A stretch of 64,000 nt of DNA from Tamlana sp. 2_MG-2023 (GTDB lineage Bacteria > Bacteroidota > Bacteroidia > Flavobacteriales > Flavobacteriaceae), in the NCBI RefSeq assembly GCF_030548465.1, contig NZ_JAUOSF010000007.1:62001-126000 (forward strand). Direction: 5' to 3'. This document shows positions 10,314 through 19,573 of the stretch, in pieces; position 1 is the stretch's first letter; each line of letters begins with the position of its first letter. The notes under the pieces were generated by a model. That model was not told where the DNA came from. It made no database searches and was given only the letters and a program-made list of their open reading frames with translations. The translations under genes and the position numbers were made by a program.

Positions 10314-11606
10314 CTAGTAGTGACATTTACCACATTCTAAACCACCCATTTCAGCAGCTGTTAAAGTCTCTACGCCGTACTTCTTAGATAACTCAGCATG
10401 GATTTTCTCATAATACGCATTATCCTTCACATCTACATCAGTATCTCTGTGACAGTTAATACACCAACCCATTGTTAATGGTGCATGTTGATAAACAACT
10501 TCCATTTCTTGAACAGGACCGTGACAAGTTTGACACTCAACCCCAGCAACAGTTACGTGCTGTGAGTGATTAAAGTATGCAAAGTCAGGTAAGTTATGAA
10601 TACGCACCCATTTTACTGGACTAGATTCTCCTGTATATTTCTGATCAGCATCACTCCATCCAGCAGCTTTATATAATTTCTGGATTTCGCCGTCATAGAA
10701 TTCTTTAGAGTATTCCGCTGAAGTTTCACCATTGTACTCATAAACTGACTTATGACAGTTCATACAAACGTTTAGCGATGGAATTCCAGAAGTTTTACTT
10801 ACTCTAGCAGAAGAGTGACAGTATTTACAATCAATACCGTTATCACCCGCGTGAATTTTGTGTGAGAAATGAATAGGTTGCACTGGCTGATAACCTTGGT
10901 CAACTCCAACTTGCATTAAATAACCAAATGCGAAATATGCACTAGTAAGCAAAAAGAAGATAGCAACAACAATCATTAAAAATTGATTTTGCACAAACGC
11001 TTTCCATAACGGAGTTCTACTTGTTGCTGGTTCTAACTCGATATTTTGAGCAGCAGCAAAACGACGTAATGTTTTATTCACCAAATATAACCCGATGGCC
11101 AATAAAATAAACAAGATAGCTAAAGCCCCTAAGATAAGTTCGTTTGAAATACCATCAGAAGATCCTGCCGCAGCAACTGGAGCAGCACCCGCAGCCGGAG
11201 CTGGAGCAGCTTTCTTTTCTTCAGCAGTATACGCTAGAATATCATTTAAATCTTGGTCAGACAACTGAGGAAATGCCGTCATTGCAGCACCACCATACTC
11301 GTTGTAAACCTTGTTTGCATACGAATCACCAGACTTTATAACACCTGAACTGTTACGAATCCATGCATGAATCCAATCACGATCTAAACCCTCATCCTCA
11401 GACAAACGTGTTTCCACGTGACGTAAGGCCGGACCAGTCATTTTTTTATCCAATTGATGACAAGCAGCACAATTGGCATTAAATAAAGATTTCCCTTTTG
11501 CTGCATCGCCTTCCTGAGCTGAAAGCGAGCTTGTAAACGCTAATAATACAATTAAGCTTAAACGAAGAAAGTTTCTACTTAATTTACGGTGAATCACCTT
11601 TCTCAT
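10314..11606 (-). CDS. actA: Alternative complex III multiheme cytochrome c subunit ActA, with N-terminal cytochrome c domain
   Basis: First gene of the respiratory operon. The 430-residue protein has an N-terminal hydrophobic signal (about 12-30), a class I mono-heme cytochrome c domain (CAACH at 46-50, possible Met ligand in MTGPA), an Ala/Pro linker, two membrane segments (about 156-176 and 208-230) and a C-terminal pentaheme domain with CxxCH motifs starting at residues 260, 281, 358, 382 and 425. The pentaheme part is the canonical ActA. The extra N-terminal heme domain brings the subunit to six heme sites and could be the electron exit to the CuA subunit encoded downstream (inference). 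ATG at 11606. Confidence 0.94.
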   Translation of the reverse strand: MRKVIHRKLSRNFLRLSLIVLLAFTSSLSAQEGDAAKGKSLFNANCAACHQLDKKMTGPALRHVETRLSEDEGLDRDWIHAWIRNSSGVIKSGDSYANKVYNEYGGAAMTAFPQLSDQDLNDILAYTAEEKKAAPAPAAGAAPVAAAGSSDGISNELILGALAILFILLAIGLYLVNKTLRRFAAAQNIELEPATSRTPLWKAFVQNQFLMIVVAIFFLLTSAYFAFGYLMQVGVDQGYQPVQPIHFSHKIHAGDNGIDCKYCHSSARVSKTSGIPSLNVCMNCHKSVYEYNGETSAEYSKEFYDGEIQKLYKAAGWSDADQKYTGESSPVKWVRIHNLPDFAYFNHSQHVTVAGVECQTCHGPVQEMEVVYQHAPLTMGWCINCHRDTDVDVKDNAYYEKIHAELSKKYGVETLTAAEMGGLECGKCHY

Positions 11607-11689
11607 ATTGTTGGTTAAATTAACTTCTTAACTTTTGGTATGACTTTTGTCATTTTATAAACGAAAAACCATAGCTTTAAAATCTCTCG

Positions 11690-11719
11690 CAAAAGTAATA
11701 TTTAAACTCGATTACCAAA
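11690..11719 (-). promoter_or_regulatory. Promoter of the act-cta operon
   Basis: On the minus strand TTTG (11719-11716) is followed after 18 bases by TACTTTTG (11697-11690), matching the Bacteroidota primary sigma-factor consensus TTTG-N19-TAnnTTTG. It lies 84 bases before the actA start, implying a 5' leader of about 75 bases. Confidence 0.65.
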
Positions 11720-11795
11720 ATACTAAAGAACTGTTAACAGTTAATTTAGAGAGATTCTAAATAATAATTTTACCCACTTTTAAGTTTAATAAATT

Positions 11796-11803
11796 TACAT
11801 TTG
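11796..11803 (+). promoter_or_regulatory. -7 box for the SPOR-domain gene
   Basis: TACATTTG matches TAnnTTTG and lies 18 bases before the start codon, diverging from the act promoter. No good -33 box is visible, so confidence is moderate. Confidence 0.4.
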
Positions 11804-11821
11804 TAGAAATACATTAGAAAT

Positions 11822-12205
11822 ATGATTTTGAAAAAATTTAGCTCGATATTTTATATAGGCGTATGCGCTTTATTTACAACATTTTACACGAATGCCCAGG
11901 AAGGCCAGGTTACCATTAACCAAGATGCAAACATTCCAAAATTACTAGAATTAAAGAAAAGTCTGAACGACGAAGATACCGATCGTTACAAAATTCAAAT
12001 CTATAATGGTAATCGACAAGATGCATATACCGCTAAAAGCGCGTTTAGTTCAGTTTTTTCTGAATGGACTCCAAGCATCCACTTTGAGCAACCAAACTTT
12101 AAAATATGGGTTGGTAATTTTAGAACGCGATTAGAAGCGGATCGTGCCTTAAAAAAAATTAAAAAAGAGTTTTCAAGCGCTTTTATTTTCAAACCTAAAA
12201 AATAA
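11822..12205 (+). CDS. Secreted SPOR-domain protein
   Basis: A 127-residue protein with an N-terminal signal peptide (hydrophobic about 8-22, cleavage after NAQ about residue 26) and a C-terminal SPOR-like domain: RYKIQIYNGNRQDA, a middle strand and KIWVGNFRTRLEAD, the pattern of two repeats of the RNP-like fold. SPOR domains bind denuded glycan strands of peptidoglycan, usually at division sites; whether this short periplasmic form does so is inferred. The gene stands alone, divergent from actA, and ends before a strong terminator. Confidence 0.8.
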   Translation: MILKKFSSIFYIGVCALFTTFYTNAQEGQVTINQDANIPKLLELKKSLNDEDTDRYKIQIYNGNRQDAYTAKSAFSSVFSEWTPSIHFEQPNFKIWVGNFRTRLEADRALKKIKKEFSSAFIFKPKK

Positions 12206-12230
12206 TAAAAACACATACAATATTAAATAA

Positions 12231-12255
12231 AAAGGAGGTCCTGATCTCCTTTTTT
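12231..12255 (+). terminator. Terminator after the SPOR gene
   Basis: Perfect 7-bp stem (12231-12237 with 12246-12252), an 8-base loop, and a T run to 12255. It lies between two convergent genes and may serve the rightward SPOR gene and, less well, the leftward GH43 gene. Confidence 0.75.
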
Positions 12256-12295
12256 AATAGTATGCCCAAGCAATAAAAAAGGATTATTTAATAAC

Positions 12296-13288
12296 TTATT
12301 CTTGCTTTTCATAATAATCAATTTTTAAAGGAATAATTTTCCCTTCGTCATCAAAAGTAATTTCATCAAAACATACCGATCTTCGGAAACCATTTTGAGA
12401 TAATGTTTGATCATGGTAGAACACATACCACTTCCCTTGAAATTCGGTTATCGACCCATGATAAGTCCAAGAGTTCACAGGATCCATAACGCGACCTACA
12501 TATTCGAAGGGTCCAAGCGGGTTATCGCCAATTGCATAAACAATACTGGATTCTTTACCCCACCCATTAGAATACGTAAAATAAAATTTTCCGTCACGCT
12601 CAAAAACCCATGGCCCTTCTCCGTACCAGCCTCTGCCTTCTGATTCTTTATCATTTTCAGCACCCTTAATCTGAATATTCATGATCCCACCATCTATTTC
12701 CATCATATTATCTTTCAATTTAACTACTCTAAGCTCACGACACCCAAAGTACATATAAGCTTGATTATCGTGAATTAGTAATCCAGGGTCAATAGGCTCT
12801 GGTCCTATTTCATGGACCTGATCAGTATTATCAATTAACGGTTTTCCCAACTTATCTACAAAAGGACCAGTAGGACTATCGCTAACAGCAACGCCAATTT
12901 TCGCGCGTTCTACAGGGTAATAAAAGTAATATTTCCCATTACGTTCTATCGCATCAGGGGCCCAAGCCCATTTATCTGCCCACGCAATATCATTAAGGCT
13001 AAATATAGGACCATGATCTGTCCATTCGTTTAAATTTTTTGTAGAAAAAACATGCCAATCTTGCATATTAAAATAAGTAGCAGTGTCTTCATCATGAGAA
13101 GTGTAAACATATAATCTATCATTAAAAACGCGTGCAGATGGATCGGCTGTGAATAAATGCTTTACTAGCGGATTTCCATCCCTCTTAAACTTGTAAGTAC
13201 TTTTTACGCTATTTTCACATCCAATTAGTAGTATGAGGCAAATTATTGGCAATAAACATCTAGAAATTTTAACTGTGGTAGTATTCAT
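12296..13288 (-). CDS. Glycoside hydrolase family 43 lipoprotein
   Basis: A 330-residue lipoprotein: signal peptide with lipobox LLIGC (Cys about 24), then a five-bladed beta-propeller glycosidase domain. Three family acidic positions are visible: ADPSARVF (general base Asp), WAWAPDAIE (transition-state Asp) and EGPWVFERDG (general acid Glu). GH43 enzymes cleave arabinofuranosides or xylosides by inversion; the exact substrate cannot be told here. The gene is isolated, with no SusC/SusD pair nearby, so it is not part of a usual polysaccharide utilization locus. The lipid anchor suggests the cell surface or periplasm. Confidence 0.85.
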   Translation of the reverse strand: MNTTTVKISRCLLPIICLILLIGCENSVKSTYKFKRDGNPLVKHLFTADPSARVFNDRLYVYTSHDEDTATYFNMQDWHVFSTKNLNEWTDHGPIFSLNDIAWADKWAWAPDAIERNGKYYFYYPVERAKIGVAVSDSPTGPFVDKLGKPLIDNTDQVHEIGPEPIDPGLLIHDNQAYMYFGCRELRVVKLKDNMMEIDGGIMNIQIKGAENDKESEGRGWYGEGPWVFERDGKFYFTYSNGWGKESSIVYAIGDNPLGPFEYVGRVMDPVNSWTYHGSITEFQGKWYVFYHDQTLSQNGFRRSVCFDEITFDDEGKIIPLKIDYYEKQE

Positions 13289-13546
13289 TTGTCGTCTAAT
13301 TTAATTTATGAAACCTAATTTAAAACCAATTGATTTAGAATTGAATGCTAGAAATTTTGAATCTAAAATTAGAACAAAGGCAATAAATCAATTACTACAA
13401 ATGATCTAACATATATAACAAATGGACATAAAAACATAGATAAAGAAAGATAACCTAAGACAACTCGTTCATGTTCACTAAACCCATATTAGTTAAGCTC
13501 ATAAAACATTAGAGATCTATCGAAAACAGAATACATTATAAAAAGA
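13289..13546. other. Non-coding gap upstream of the GH43 gene
   Basis: AT-rich stretch between the GH43 start and the infB terminator. I searched the minus strand for a TAnnTTTG box and found none with a full match. Nothing else is seen. Confidence 0.4.
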
Positions 13547-13578
13547 AAATCGCCTAAAAATTACTTTTTAGACGATTT
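13547..13578 (-). terminator. infB: Terminator of the rimP-nusA-infB operon
   Basis: Hairpin of arms 13547-13560 and 13565-13578 with one mismatch and loop TTAC, flanked by T-rich runs on both strands. It lies 26 bases after the infB stop. Confidence 0.75.
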
Positions 13579-13603
13579 TTTATTTATTTAGAAGATTGAT
13601 CTT

Positions 13604-16462
13604 TTACTTCAACTTCTTCTTAACTTCTACTTCATGGAATGCTTCAATAACATCACCTTCTTGAATGTCGTTGTAGTTCTTAATTTGCATACCACAATCG
13701 TATCCTTTAGAAACTTCTCTAACATCGTCTTTAAATCGTTTTAATGATGTCAATTCACCAGTGTATACCACTACTCCATCACGTATTAAACGAATGCCTG
13801 CATTTCTAAGGATTTTACCATTAGTTACCATACAACCAGCAATCGAACCGATTTTAGACACTTTGAATATCTCTCTAATCTCTGCAGTACCAAGAATTTC
13901 TTCTTTAAGCTCTGGAGATAACATACCTTCCATAGCATCTTTAAGATCGTTAATCGCATCGTAGATGATAGAATAAGTTCTGATATCAATTTCTTCCTTA
14001 TCAGCAATCATTCTAGCATTTCCAACAGGACGAACATTAAATCCAACGATAATCGCATCGGAAGCCGAAGCTAATAATACGTCACTTTCAGTAATCGCAC
14101 CTACACCTTTATGTAGGATATTCACTTGAATTTCTTCAGTAGATAATTTTTGGAATGAATCGGTTAATGCTTCCACAGAACCATCCACATCTCCTTTAAG
14201 GATGATATTCAATTCTTGGAAATCACCAAGCGCGATACGACGACCAATTTCATCTAATGTAATATGACGTTGTGTCCTAACAGATTGCTCACGTTGTAAT
14301 TGGGCACGTTTTGATGCAATTTGTTTCGCTTCACGCTCGTCTTCAAAAACATTAAACTTATCACCCGCTTGAGGTGCACCATCTAATCCTAAGATAGATA
14401 CTGGTGTTGAAGGTCCGGCTGCAACGACATCATTACCGCGTTCATCATGCATGGCTTTTACTTTACCACTATGCTGACCAGCTAATACGTAATCACCAAC
14501 TTTAAGTGTTCCTGCTTGCACTAAGATTGTTGAAACGTATCCACGACCTTTATCTAAGAATGCTTCTACAACAGTACCTTGTGCTATTTTATTTGGATTA
14601 GCTTTAAGCTCTAATAATTCAGCTTCAAGCAATACTTTTTCTAATAATTCTTTAACCCCTGTTCCAACCTTAGCTGAAATATCATGAGATTGTATTTTAC
14701 CTCCCCAATCTTCAACCAAAAGGTTCATTTGTGCTAAACCATCTTTAATTTTCTCTGGATTGGCATCAGGTTTATCAATTTTATTGATTGCAAATACAAT
14801 TGGCACTCCCGCAGCTTGTGCATGCGAAATAGCCTCTTTTGTTTGTGGCATGATATCATCATCGGCCGCTGCAACAATAATAGCTATATCGGTAACTTGA
14901 GCACCACGAGCACGCATCGCTGTAAAGGCCTCGTGACCTGGTGTATCTAAAAACGCAATTTTTTGTCCGTTTTCTAGTTCTACACCATAAGCACCAATAT
15001 GTTGTGTGATTCCACCAGACTCACCAGCAATTACATTTTCTTGACGGATATAATCTAATAGCGATGTTTTACCGTGATCAACGTGTCCCATTACAGTCAC
15101 AATTGGTGCACGAGAAATTAAATCTTCTGGTTTATCTTCGACAACTTCAATTGATTCTTCAATATCTGCAGTAACGAATTCAACTTGATATCCAAATTCA
15201 TCAGCAACAATAGATAAGGTTTCAGCATCTAAACGTTGGTTCATCGTTACCATCATACCAAGCGACATACACGCCGATATAATTTGTGTCACACTAACAT
15301 CCATCATCGTAGCCATTTCACTAGCCGTAACAAATTCTGTTACCTTGATGATTTTGCTTTCAGCTGCTTCGATTTGTTGATCGATTTCAGTCTGCTCTCT
15401 ATGTTTATCTCTTTTATCTCTTCTGTTTTTGGCTCCACGACCTTTGCTAGATTTCCCTTGAAGTTTTTCAAGTGTTTCTCTAACTTGTTTTTTCACATCT
15501 TCTTCAGAAGGTTCTTCTTTTACAATGTTACGTCTGCCTTGACCTGGACCACCTGGTTTACCTTTAAAACGATCATTTCCTCCTGGTCTTCCTCCACCTG
15601 GTCTATTCTGACCTCCAGTGTTTGGCGCTCCAGCTTTACTGATACGACGTCGCTTTTTCTTAGCATCTCCAGGTTTAGAATCGGTTTTCTTCTCTACCTT
15701 CTTTTTAGGTTTATTAAACTGTGATAAATCAATTTTATCTCCAGCAATTTTAGGCCCTGTAAGTTTTTGGTATTGTGTTTTAACGCGCTCTTCTACTACT
15801 GGGTTGCCTTCCTCATCAACTTTACCTGAAGCTTCTGTTTTTGCAGCAACTTCTTCTTTAGCTGGAGGTGTTTTTGCAGGCGTCTCTTTTTTAGGAGCTT
15901 CCGCTTTAGCAGGTGCTTCTTTTTTAGATTCCACCTCAACCTTTTTATCGGCCACTGGTTTTAAACCAATTTTAGGTGCTTGAGCTTTGATAACTTCTGG
16001 CTCTTTTACAGGCTCCGGTTTCTTCTCAGCAACAGGTTCTGCTTTAGCAGGCGTTTCTTTTTTCTCAGCAGCAGGAGCTTCAGCAGCTTTCTTCTTAGGA
16101 TCTAAGTCAATTTTTCCAACTTGCTTTGGTCCTGAAAGCGTATTTGAGGCTTTTATAACTTCCTCCTGTTTGGCTTTTTCTATGGCTTCTTGAGCTTTCT
16201 GCTTCGCTTCCAATTCTTTTTCACGCTTAATACGTAAATCTTCCTTTTCCTTTTGCTTAGCTTCACTAACTTCTTGCGACTTCACCTTCTTATTAGCATC
16301 CGTCTCAAAACCATCTGAAAGAATCTTATAAGTTTCCTCAGAAATTTTCGTAGTTGGACGCTTCTCTATTTCCACGCCTTTAGAATCCAAAAATTCTACG
16401 GCACGATCTAGAGAGATGTTAAGCTCGCGTAATACTTTATTTAATCTAATTGTTTCAGCCAT
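13604..16462 (-). CDS. infB: Translation initiation factor IF-2
   Basis: GTPase that brings initiator fMet-tRNA to the 30S subunit and promotes subunit joining. The 952-residue protein has an IF2-N domain (about 1-55), a long low-complexity region rich in Lys, Glu, Ala and Pro (about 60-370), a second IF2-N-like segment, then the GTPase domain with GHVDHGKT (G1, about 457-464), DTPGHEAF (G3) and NKID (G4), followed by domains II, III and the tRNA-binding C2 domain. Length is normal for Bacteroidota. It is the last gene of the operon, 80 bases after nusA. Confidence 0.97.
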   Translation of the reverse strand: MAETIRLNKVLRELNISLDRAVEFLDSKGVEIEKRPTTKISEETYKILSDGFETDANKKVKSQEVSEAKQKEKEDLRIKREKELEAKQKAQEAIEKAKQEEVIKASNTLSGPKQVGKIDLDPKKKAAEAPAAEKKETPAKAEPVAEKKPEPVKEPEVIKAQAPKIGLKPVADKKVEVESKKEAPAKAEAPKKETPAKTPPAKEEVAAKTEASGKVDEEGNPVVEERVKTQYQKLTGPKIAGDKIDLSQFNKPKKKVEKKTDSKPGDAKKKRRRISKAGAPNTGGQNRPGGGRPGGNDRFKGKPGGPGQGRRNIVKEEPSEEDVKKQVRETLEKLQGKSSKGRGAKNRRDKRDKHREQTEIDQQIEAAESKIIKVTEFVTASEMATMMDVSVTQIISACMSLGMMVTMNQRLDAETLSIVADEFGYQVEFVTADIEESIEVVEDKPEDLISRAPIVTVMGHVDHGKTSLLDYIRQENVIAGESGGITQHIGAYGVELENGQKIAFLDTPGHEAFTAMRARGAQVTDIAIIVAAADDDIMPQTKEAISHAQAAGVPIVFAINKIDKPDANPEKIKDGLAQMNLLVEDWGGKIQSHDISAKVGTGVKELLEKVLLEAELLELKANPNKIAQGTVVEAFLDKGRGYVSTILVQAGTLKVGDYVLAGQHSGKVKAMHDERGNDVVAAGPSTPVSILGLDGAPQAGDKFNVFEDEREAKQIASKRAQLQREQSVRTQRHITLDEIGRRIALGDFQELNIILKGDVDGSVEALTDSFQKLSTEEIQVNILHKGVGAITESDVLLASASDAIIVGFNVRPVGNARMIADKEEIDIRTYSIIYDAINDLKDAMEGMLSPELKEEILGTAEIREIFKVSKIGSIAGCMVTNGKILRNAGIRLIRDGVVVYTGELTSLKRFKDDVREVSKGYDCGMQIKNYNDIQEGDVIEAFHEVEVKKKLK

Positions 16463-16542
16463 AAATCGCCTTTAAAATACTCAAATATATACATTATACC
16501 GCATTGGGCATAACAAACATGCAAATCTGCACTTAATTTTTA

Positions 16543-17775
16543 CTAGTCTTCAAACTCTTCTCTAAGAATTCGAATCACTTCATTTATTGTTTCCTCCTCT
16601 AAATCTGTTCTTTTCACCAAGTCGTTAACGTCTTGTTCAAGAATACTTTTAGCGGTATCTAATCCTGCTTTACTAAATTCTGCGATAATCCAATCTTCGA
16701 TTTCATCAGAGAATTCACTTAATTCTACATCTTCTTCAGCCCCTTCTCTAAATACATCAATCTCATAACCAGTTAACTGACCAGCTAAACGAATGTTGTG
16801 ACCACCACGTCCAATCGCTTTACTAACTTCTTCTGGTTTTAGGATAACCTCAGCACGTTTATTTTCTTCATCAAGTTTTACAGAAGTTACTCTTGCAGGG
16901 CTTAATGCTCTAGTAATGAATAATGCTAAGTTACTGGTGTAATTGATAACATCGATATTTTCGTTTCCTAATTCACGAACAATACCATGAATTCTAGAAC
17001 CTTTCATACCAACACAAGCGCCAACTGGATCAATTCTATCATCATAAGAATCTACAGCTACTTTTGCTTTTTCACCTGGAATTCTAACCACATTTTTAAT
17101 TGTGATTAACCCGTCAAAAACTTCTGGAATTTCTTGTTCAAATAATTTTTCTAAGAACACAGGAGAACTTCTTGACATGATAATTGTAGGTTTTGCGCCT
17201 TTAAGCTCAACACCATCAATAACACCTCTTACATTATCTCCTTTTCTAAAGAAATCTGAAGGAATTTGTTTGTCTTTTGGCAATACGATTTCGTTTCCTT
17301 CATCGTCTAATAGAATTACTGCTCTATGACGAATGTGGTGTACTTCTGCCGTATAAATCTCACCTACTAAATCTTTAAATTGCTTATAAATTATAGTATT
17401 ATCGTGCTCATGAATCTTAGAAATTAGGTTTTGACGTAATGCTAAAATAGCACGTCTTCCTAAATCGATAAGTTTCACTTCTTCAGATACATCTTCTCCA
17501 ACTTCAAAATCAGGCTCAATTTTACGAGCTTCAGTTAATGTAATTTCTTGGTTTGGTTCTTCCACCTCACCATCAGCAACCACAACCCTATTTCTCCATA
17601 TTTCTAAATCACCTTTATCTGGATTTACAATAATATCAAAATTATCATCATCACCAAATTTCTTTTTTAAGGCGCTTCTAAATACATCTTCTAAGATTGC
17701 CATTAACGTGACTCTGTCAATTAGCTTATCGTCTTTGAATTCTGAAAAAGATTCAATTAACGCGATATTTTCCAT
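16543..17775 (-). CDS. nusA: Transcription termination/antitermination factor NusA
   Basis: RNA-polymerase-binding factor controlling pausing, termination and antitermination. The 410-residue protein shows the NusA N-terminal domain (about 1-125), an S1 domain (about 130-200), and two KH domains containing GMKGSRIHGI and GRGGHNIRLA. The two C-terminal acidic repeats of E. coli NusA are absent, as usual outside Proteobacteria. The gene lies 12 bases after rimP. In E. coli NusA regulates its own operon, which makes the leader hairpin described at 18264-18284 of interest. Confidence 0.96.
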   Translation of the reverse strand: MENIALIESFSEFKDDKLIDRVTLMAILEDVFRSALKKKFGDDDNFDIIVNPDKGDLEIWRNRVVVADGEVEEPNQEITLTEARKIEPDFEVGEDVSEEVKLIDLGRRAILALRQNLISKIHEHDNTIIYKQFKDLVGEIYTAEVHHIRHRAVILLDDEGNEIVLPKDKQIPSDFFRKGDNVRGVIDGVELKGAKPTIIMSRSSPVFLEKLFEQEIPEVFDGLITIKNVVRIPGEKAKVAVDSYDDRIDPVGACVGMKGSRIHGIVRELGNENIDVINYTSNLALFITRALSPARVTSVKLDEENKRAEVILKPEEVSKAIGRGGHNIRLAGQLTGYEIDVFREGAEEDVELSEFSDEIEDWIIAEFSKAGLDTAKSILEQDVNDLVKRTDLEEETINEVIRILREEFED

Positions 17776-17787
17776 AACTCTTTTAAA

Positions 17788-18249
17788 TTAAAATTTAATC
17801 ATAACTTTTGCTTCTACAATATCTTTATAAGGAATATGCGCTTCCTTTTCCACAGTTACTTTCCCCTTTCCTACTGGCTTAGGTTCACGAGCTTTCCATG
17901 TTAAGGTAATCGCTTCTTCAGTTGCTTCAGTAAGCGTTCCTTCTATTTCTTCAACACTTGTTTTTACTTTAAGTGTTCTGTCTAGATTTTTTTTATACTG
18001 ACGATTGTGTGTTAACGGAGAGGCTGCACCTGCCGACATCACTTCTAACGAGAAATCTTCTTCCTCACGATCTAAATCAGCTTCAATGGCGCGACTTATA
18101 AATATGCAGTCTTCAACTAAAACTCCTGAATCACCATCAATAATCACTTTAATGTGATTCTCACTATTTATAGAAAAATCAATAAGAAACAGGTCCGATC
18201 TTTCAATCAGCGCTGCATCTAGTATTTCTGTAACTTTATTTTTAAACAT
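17788..18249 (-). CDS. rimP: Ribosome maturation factor RimP
   Basis: Assembly factor for the 30S subunit. The 153-residue protein has the two-domain RimP layout: an alpha/beta N-terminal domain with IKVIIDGDSGVLVEDC and a segment LEVMSAGAASPLT, then an SH3-like C-terminal domain (about 80-150). The usual family motif is LEVSSPG; here it is LEVMSAG. First gene of the conserved rimP-nusA-infB order. ATG at 18249. Confidence 0.93.
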   Translation of the reverse strand: MFKNKVTEILDAALIERSDLFLIDFSINSENHIKVIIDGDSGVLVEDCIFISRAIEADLDREEEDFSLEVMSAGAASPLTHNRQYKKNLDRTLKVKTSVEEIEGTLTEATEEAITLTWKAREPKPVGKGKVTVEKEAHIPYKDIVEAKVMIKF

Positions 18250-18258
18250 TTTTAGTAT

Positions 18259-18284
18259 AAAAAGAGGGGACTTTACGTCCCCTC
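18259..18284 (-). promoter_or_regulatory. Terminator-like hairpin in the rimP leader (possible attenuator)
   Basis: A GC-rich perfect 8-bp stem (18264-18271 with 18277-18284) and a 5-base loop, followed on the minus strand by five T residues, then 10 bases later by the rimP start codon. It lies downstream of the -7 box at 18313-18320, so every rimP transcript from that promoter would pass it. This is what an attenuator or translation-blocking hairpin would look like; no antiterminator partner was found. Confidence 0.55.
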
Positions 18285-18312
18285 ATATCCTTAATTTTGC
18301 CTTTCAACGGTG

Positions 18313-18320
18313 CAAATATA
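18313..18320 (-). promoter_or_regulatory. -7 box of the rimP-nusA-infB operon
   Basis: Minus-strand TATATTTG followed by CACC, identical to the box in front of the tetR operon in this window. The -33 region is not a clean TTTG. Predicted start of transcription is about 55 bases before rimP. Confidence 0.55.
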
Positions 18321-18460
18321 CAATATTTTATTGATTTTTAAAGGAATATTTCATATTTTAGAGCTAACTAACATTAAGAGCCCAAACTCTAGTCAGTAAA
18401 AACGAACCATTTTACCTTAATTTTAAATTCAATATTAAAATCGAATAAAAATTAATACTT

Positions 18461-19291
18461 ATGAACAAAATACTAGTACCTACAGATTTTTCAGAGCAAG
18501 CTGAAAACGCTTTAAAAGTGGCAACGCAATTAGCAAAAAAACATAATTGCGAAATTCACTTGTTACACATCCTTGATCTTCCTATGCATCAAATTGACCC
18601 AGTAAACGCAACAAGCTTCTCTTCTGGTCCAGAAGCCTTATTCTTTATGAAATTGGCAAAAAAAAGATTTGATGATTTATTAAACAAAGACTACCTAAAA
18701 GGTCTAACCGTATTTAGTACGGTAGATTTTCATGAAATTTATAGCGGTATTTCCGATCAATGTGAAAAACACGATATTGACCTTATTGTTATGGGTTCAA
18801 ATGGCTCTAGTGGTATCGAAGAAATACTTATTGGTAGTAACACAGAAAAAGTCGTTAGAAATTCTGAAGTTCCTGTTCTGGTCATCAAAAAAGAACATGA
18901 AAATTTTGAGATAAACAACTTCGTTTTTGCTTCAGATTTCACCGAAGAAAACCAGTCTGCCTACAAAAAAGCACTGAAATTCACAGAATTATGGCAGGCT
19001 AAAATGCATTTACTTTTAGTGAATACACCTAATAAGTTTGTGACTACTAAGGAAGCCAATGCACGCATTGAGAAATTCACAAGCACATTAAAACCCGGAA
19101 ACCAAACGGTAAATATTTATAATGATGATACTATTGAAAAAGGCATTATCAATTTTAGCTACGCCATAGACGCCGATTTAATTGGCATGAGCACACACGG
19201 CAGAAAAGGCATCTCCAATTTCTTTAACGGAAGCATTAGTGAAGATTTAGTAAATCATGCAAATCGCCCCGTTCTAACATTTAAATTATAA
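18461..19291 (+). CDS. Universal stress protein, tandem UspA domains
   Basis: A 276-residue cytoplasmic protein made of two Usp domains (about 1-145 and 150-276). Domain 1 begins MNKILVPTDFSEQAENAL and has the nucleotide-binding pattern GSNGSSGIEEILIGSNTEKV; domain 2 has GMSTHGRKGISNFFNGS. The G-2x-G-9x-G(S/T) signature in both halves suggests ATP binding. Usp proteins respond to starvation or stress but have no single defined function. Monocistronic, ends at a strong terminator shared with the convergent tRNA gene. Confidence 0.9.
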   Translation: MNKILVPTDFSEQAENALKVATQLAKKHNCEIHLLHILDLPMHQIDPVNATSFSSGPEALFFMKLAKKRFDDLLNKDYLKGLTVFSTVDFHEIYSGISDQCEKHDIDLIVMGSNGSSGIEEILIGSNTEKVVRNSEVPVLVIKKEHENFEINNFVFASDFTEENQSAYKKALKFTELWQAKMHLLLVNTPNKFVTTKEANARIEKFTSTLKPGNQTVNIYNDDTIEKGIINFSYAIDADLIGMSTHGRKGISNFFNGSISEDLVNHANRPVLTFKL

Positions 19292-19317
19292 CGAGTAACT
19301 ATAAAAGTGAATAAATA

Positions 19318-19348
19318 AAAAAAGTCTTCCTAAAAGGAAGACTTTTTT
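19318..19348. terminator. Bidirectional terminator between usp and tRNA-Gln
   Basis: Perfect stem of at least 10 bp (19321-19330 with 19336-19345), 5-base loop, with A run before and T run after, so it can stop transcripts from both sides. It abuts the 3' end of tRNA-Gln. Confidence 0.85.
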
Positions 19349-19349
19349 G

Positions 19350-19422
19350 TTGGCCTACTAGGGCTCGAACCTAGACTCTTTGGTACCAAAAACCAACGTG
19401 TTGCCAGTTACACCATAGGCCA
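19350..19422 (-). tRNA. tRNA-Gln (anticodon UUG)
   Basis: A 73-base gene folding as a full cloverleaf: acceptor TGGCCTA/TAGGCCA, D stem GTGT/ACAC, anticodon stem TTGGT/ACCAA with loop TTTTGGT (anticodon TTG), T arm CTAGG-TTCGAGC-CCTAG, discriminator A. CCA is not encoded. The UUG anticodon reads CAA and, by wobble, CAG. Confidence 0.97.
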
Positions 19423-19519
19423 TTCGTGTAATGAGGGTGCAAATTTAGAATAAAGTTTTAGTTCTGCAAACATTTTTTTAAAATTTTTTTCTCAAAAACT
19501 TAAGCTTTGTATAAAATCA

Positions 19520-19549
19520 TTTGCGATACCATATTTATTCTTAAATTCG
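19520..19549 (+). promoter_or_regulatory. Probable promoter of the DUF2723 gene
   Basis: TTTG at 19520-19523, 18 bases, then TAAATTCG at 19542-19549 (one mismatch to TAnnTTTG). The start codon follows 24 bases later. Confidence 0.45.
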
Positions 19550-19573
19550 CAATGCAAAAAATAATAGATATAC

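Noticed and set aside
13289-13546. Promoter for the GH43 gene
   Set aside because: No CAAAnnTA (minus-strand -7 box) is present with a full match.
15236-15983. Long plus-strand open frames opposite infB
   Set aside because: They are antisense to the Lys/Glu/Ala/Pro-rich part of IF-2, where low-complexity codons remove stops; composition is unlike a real protein.
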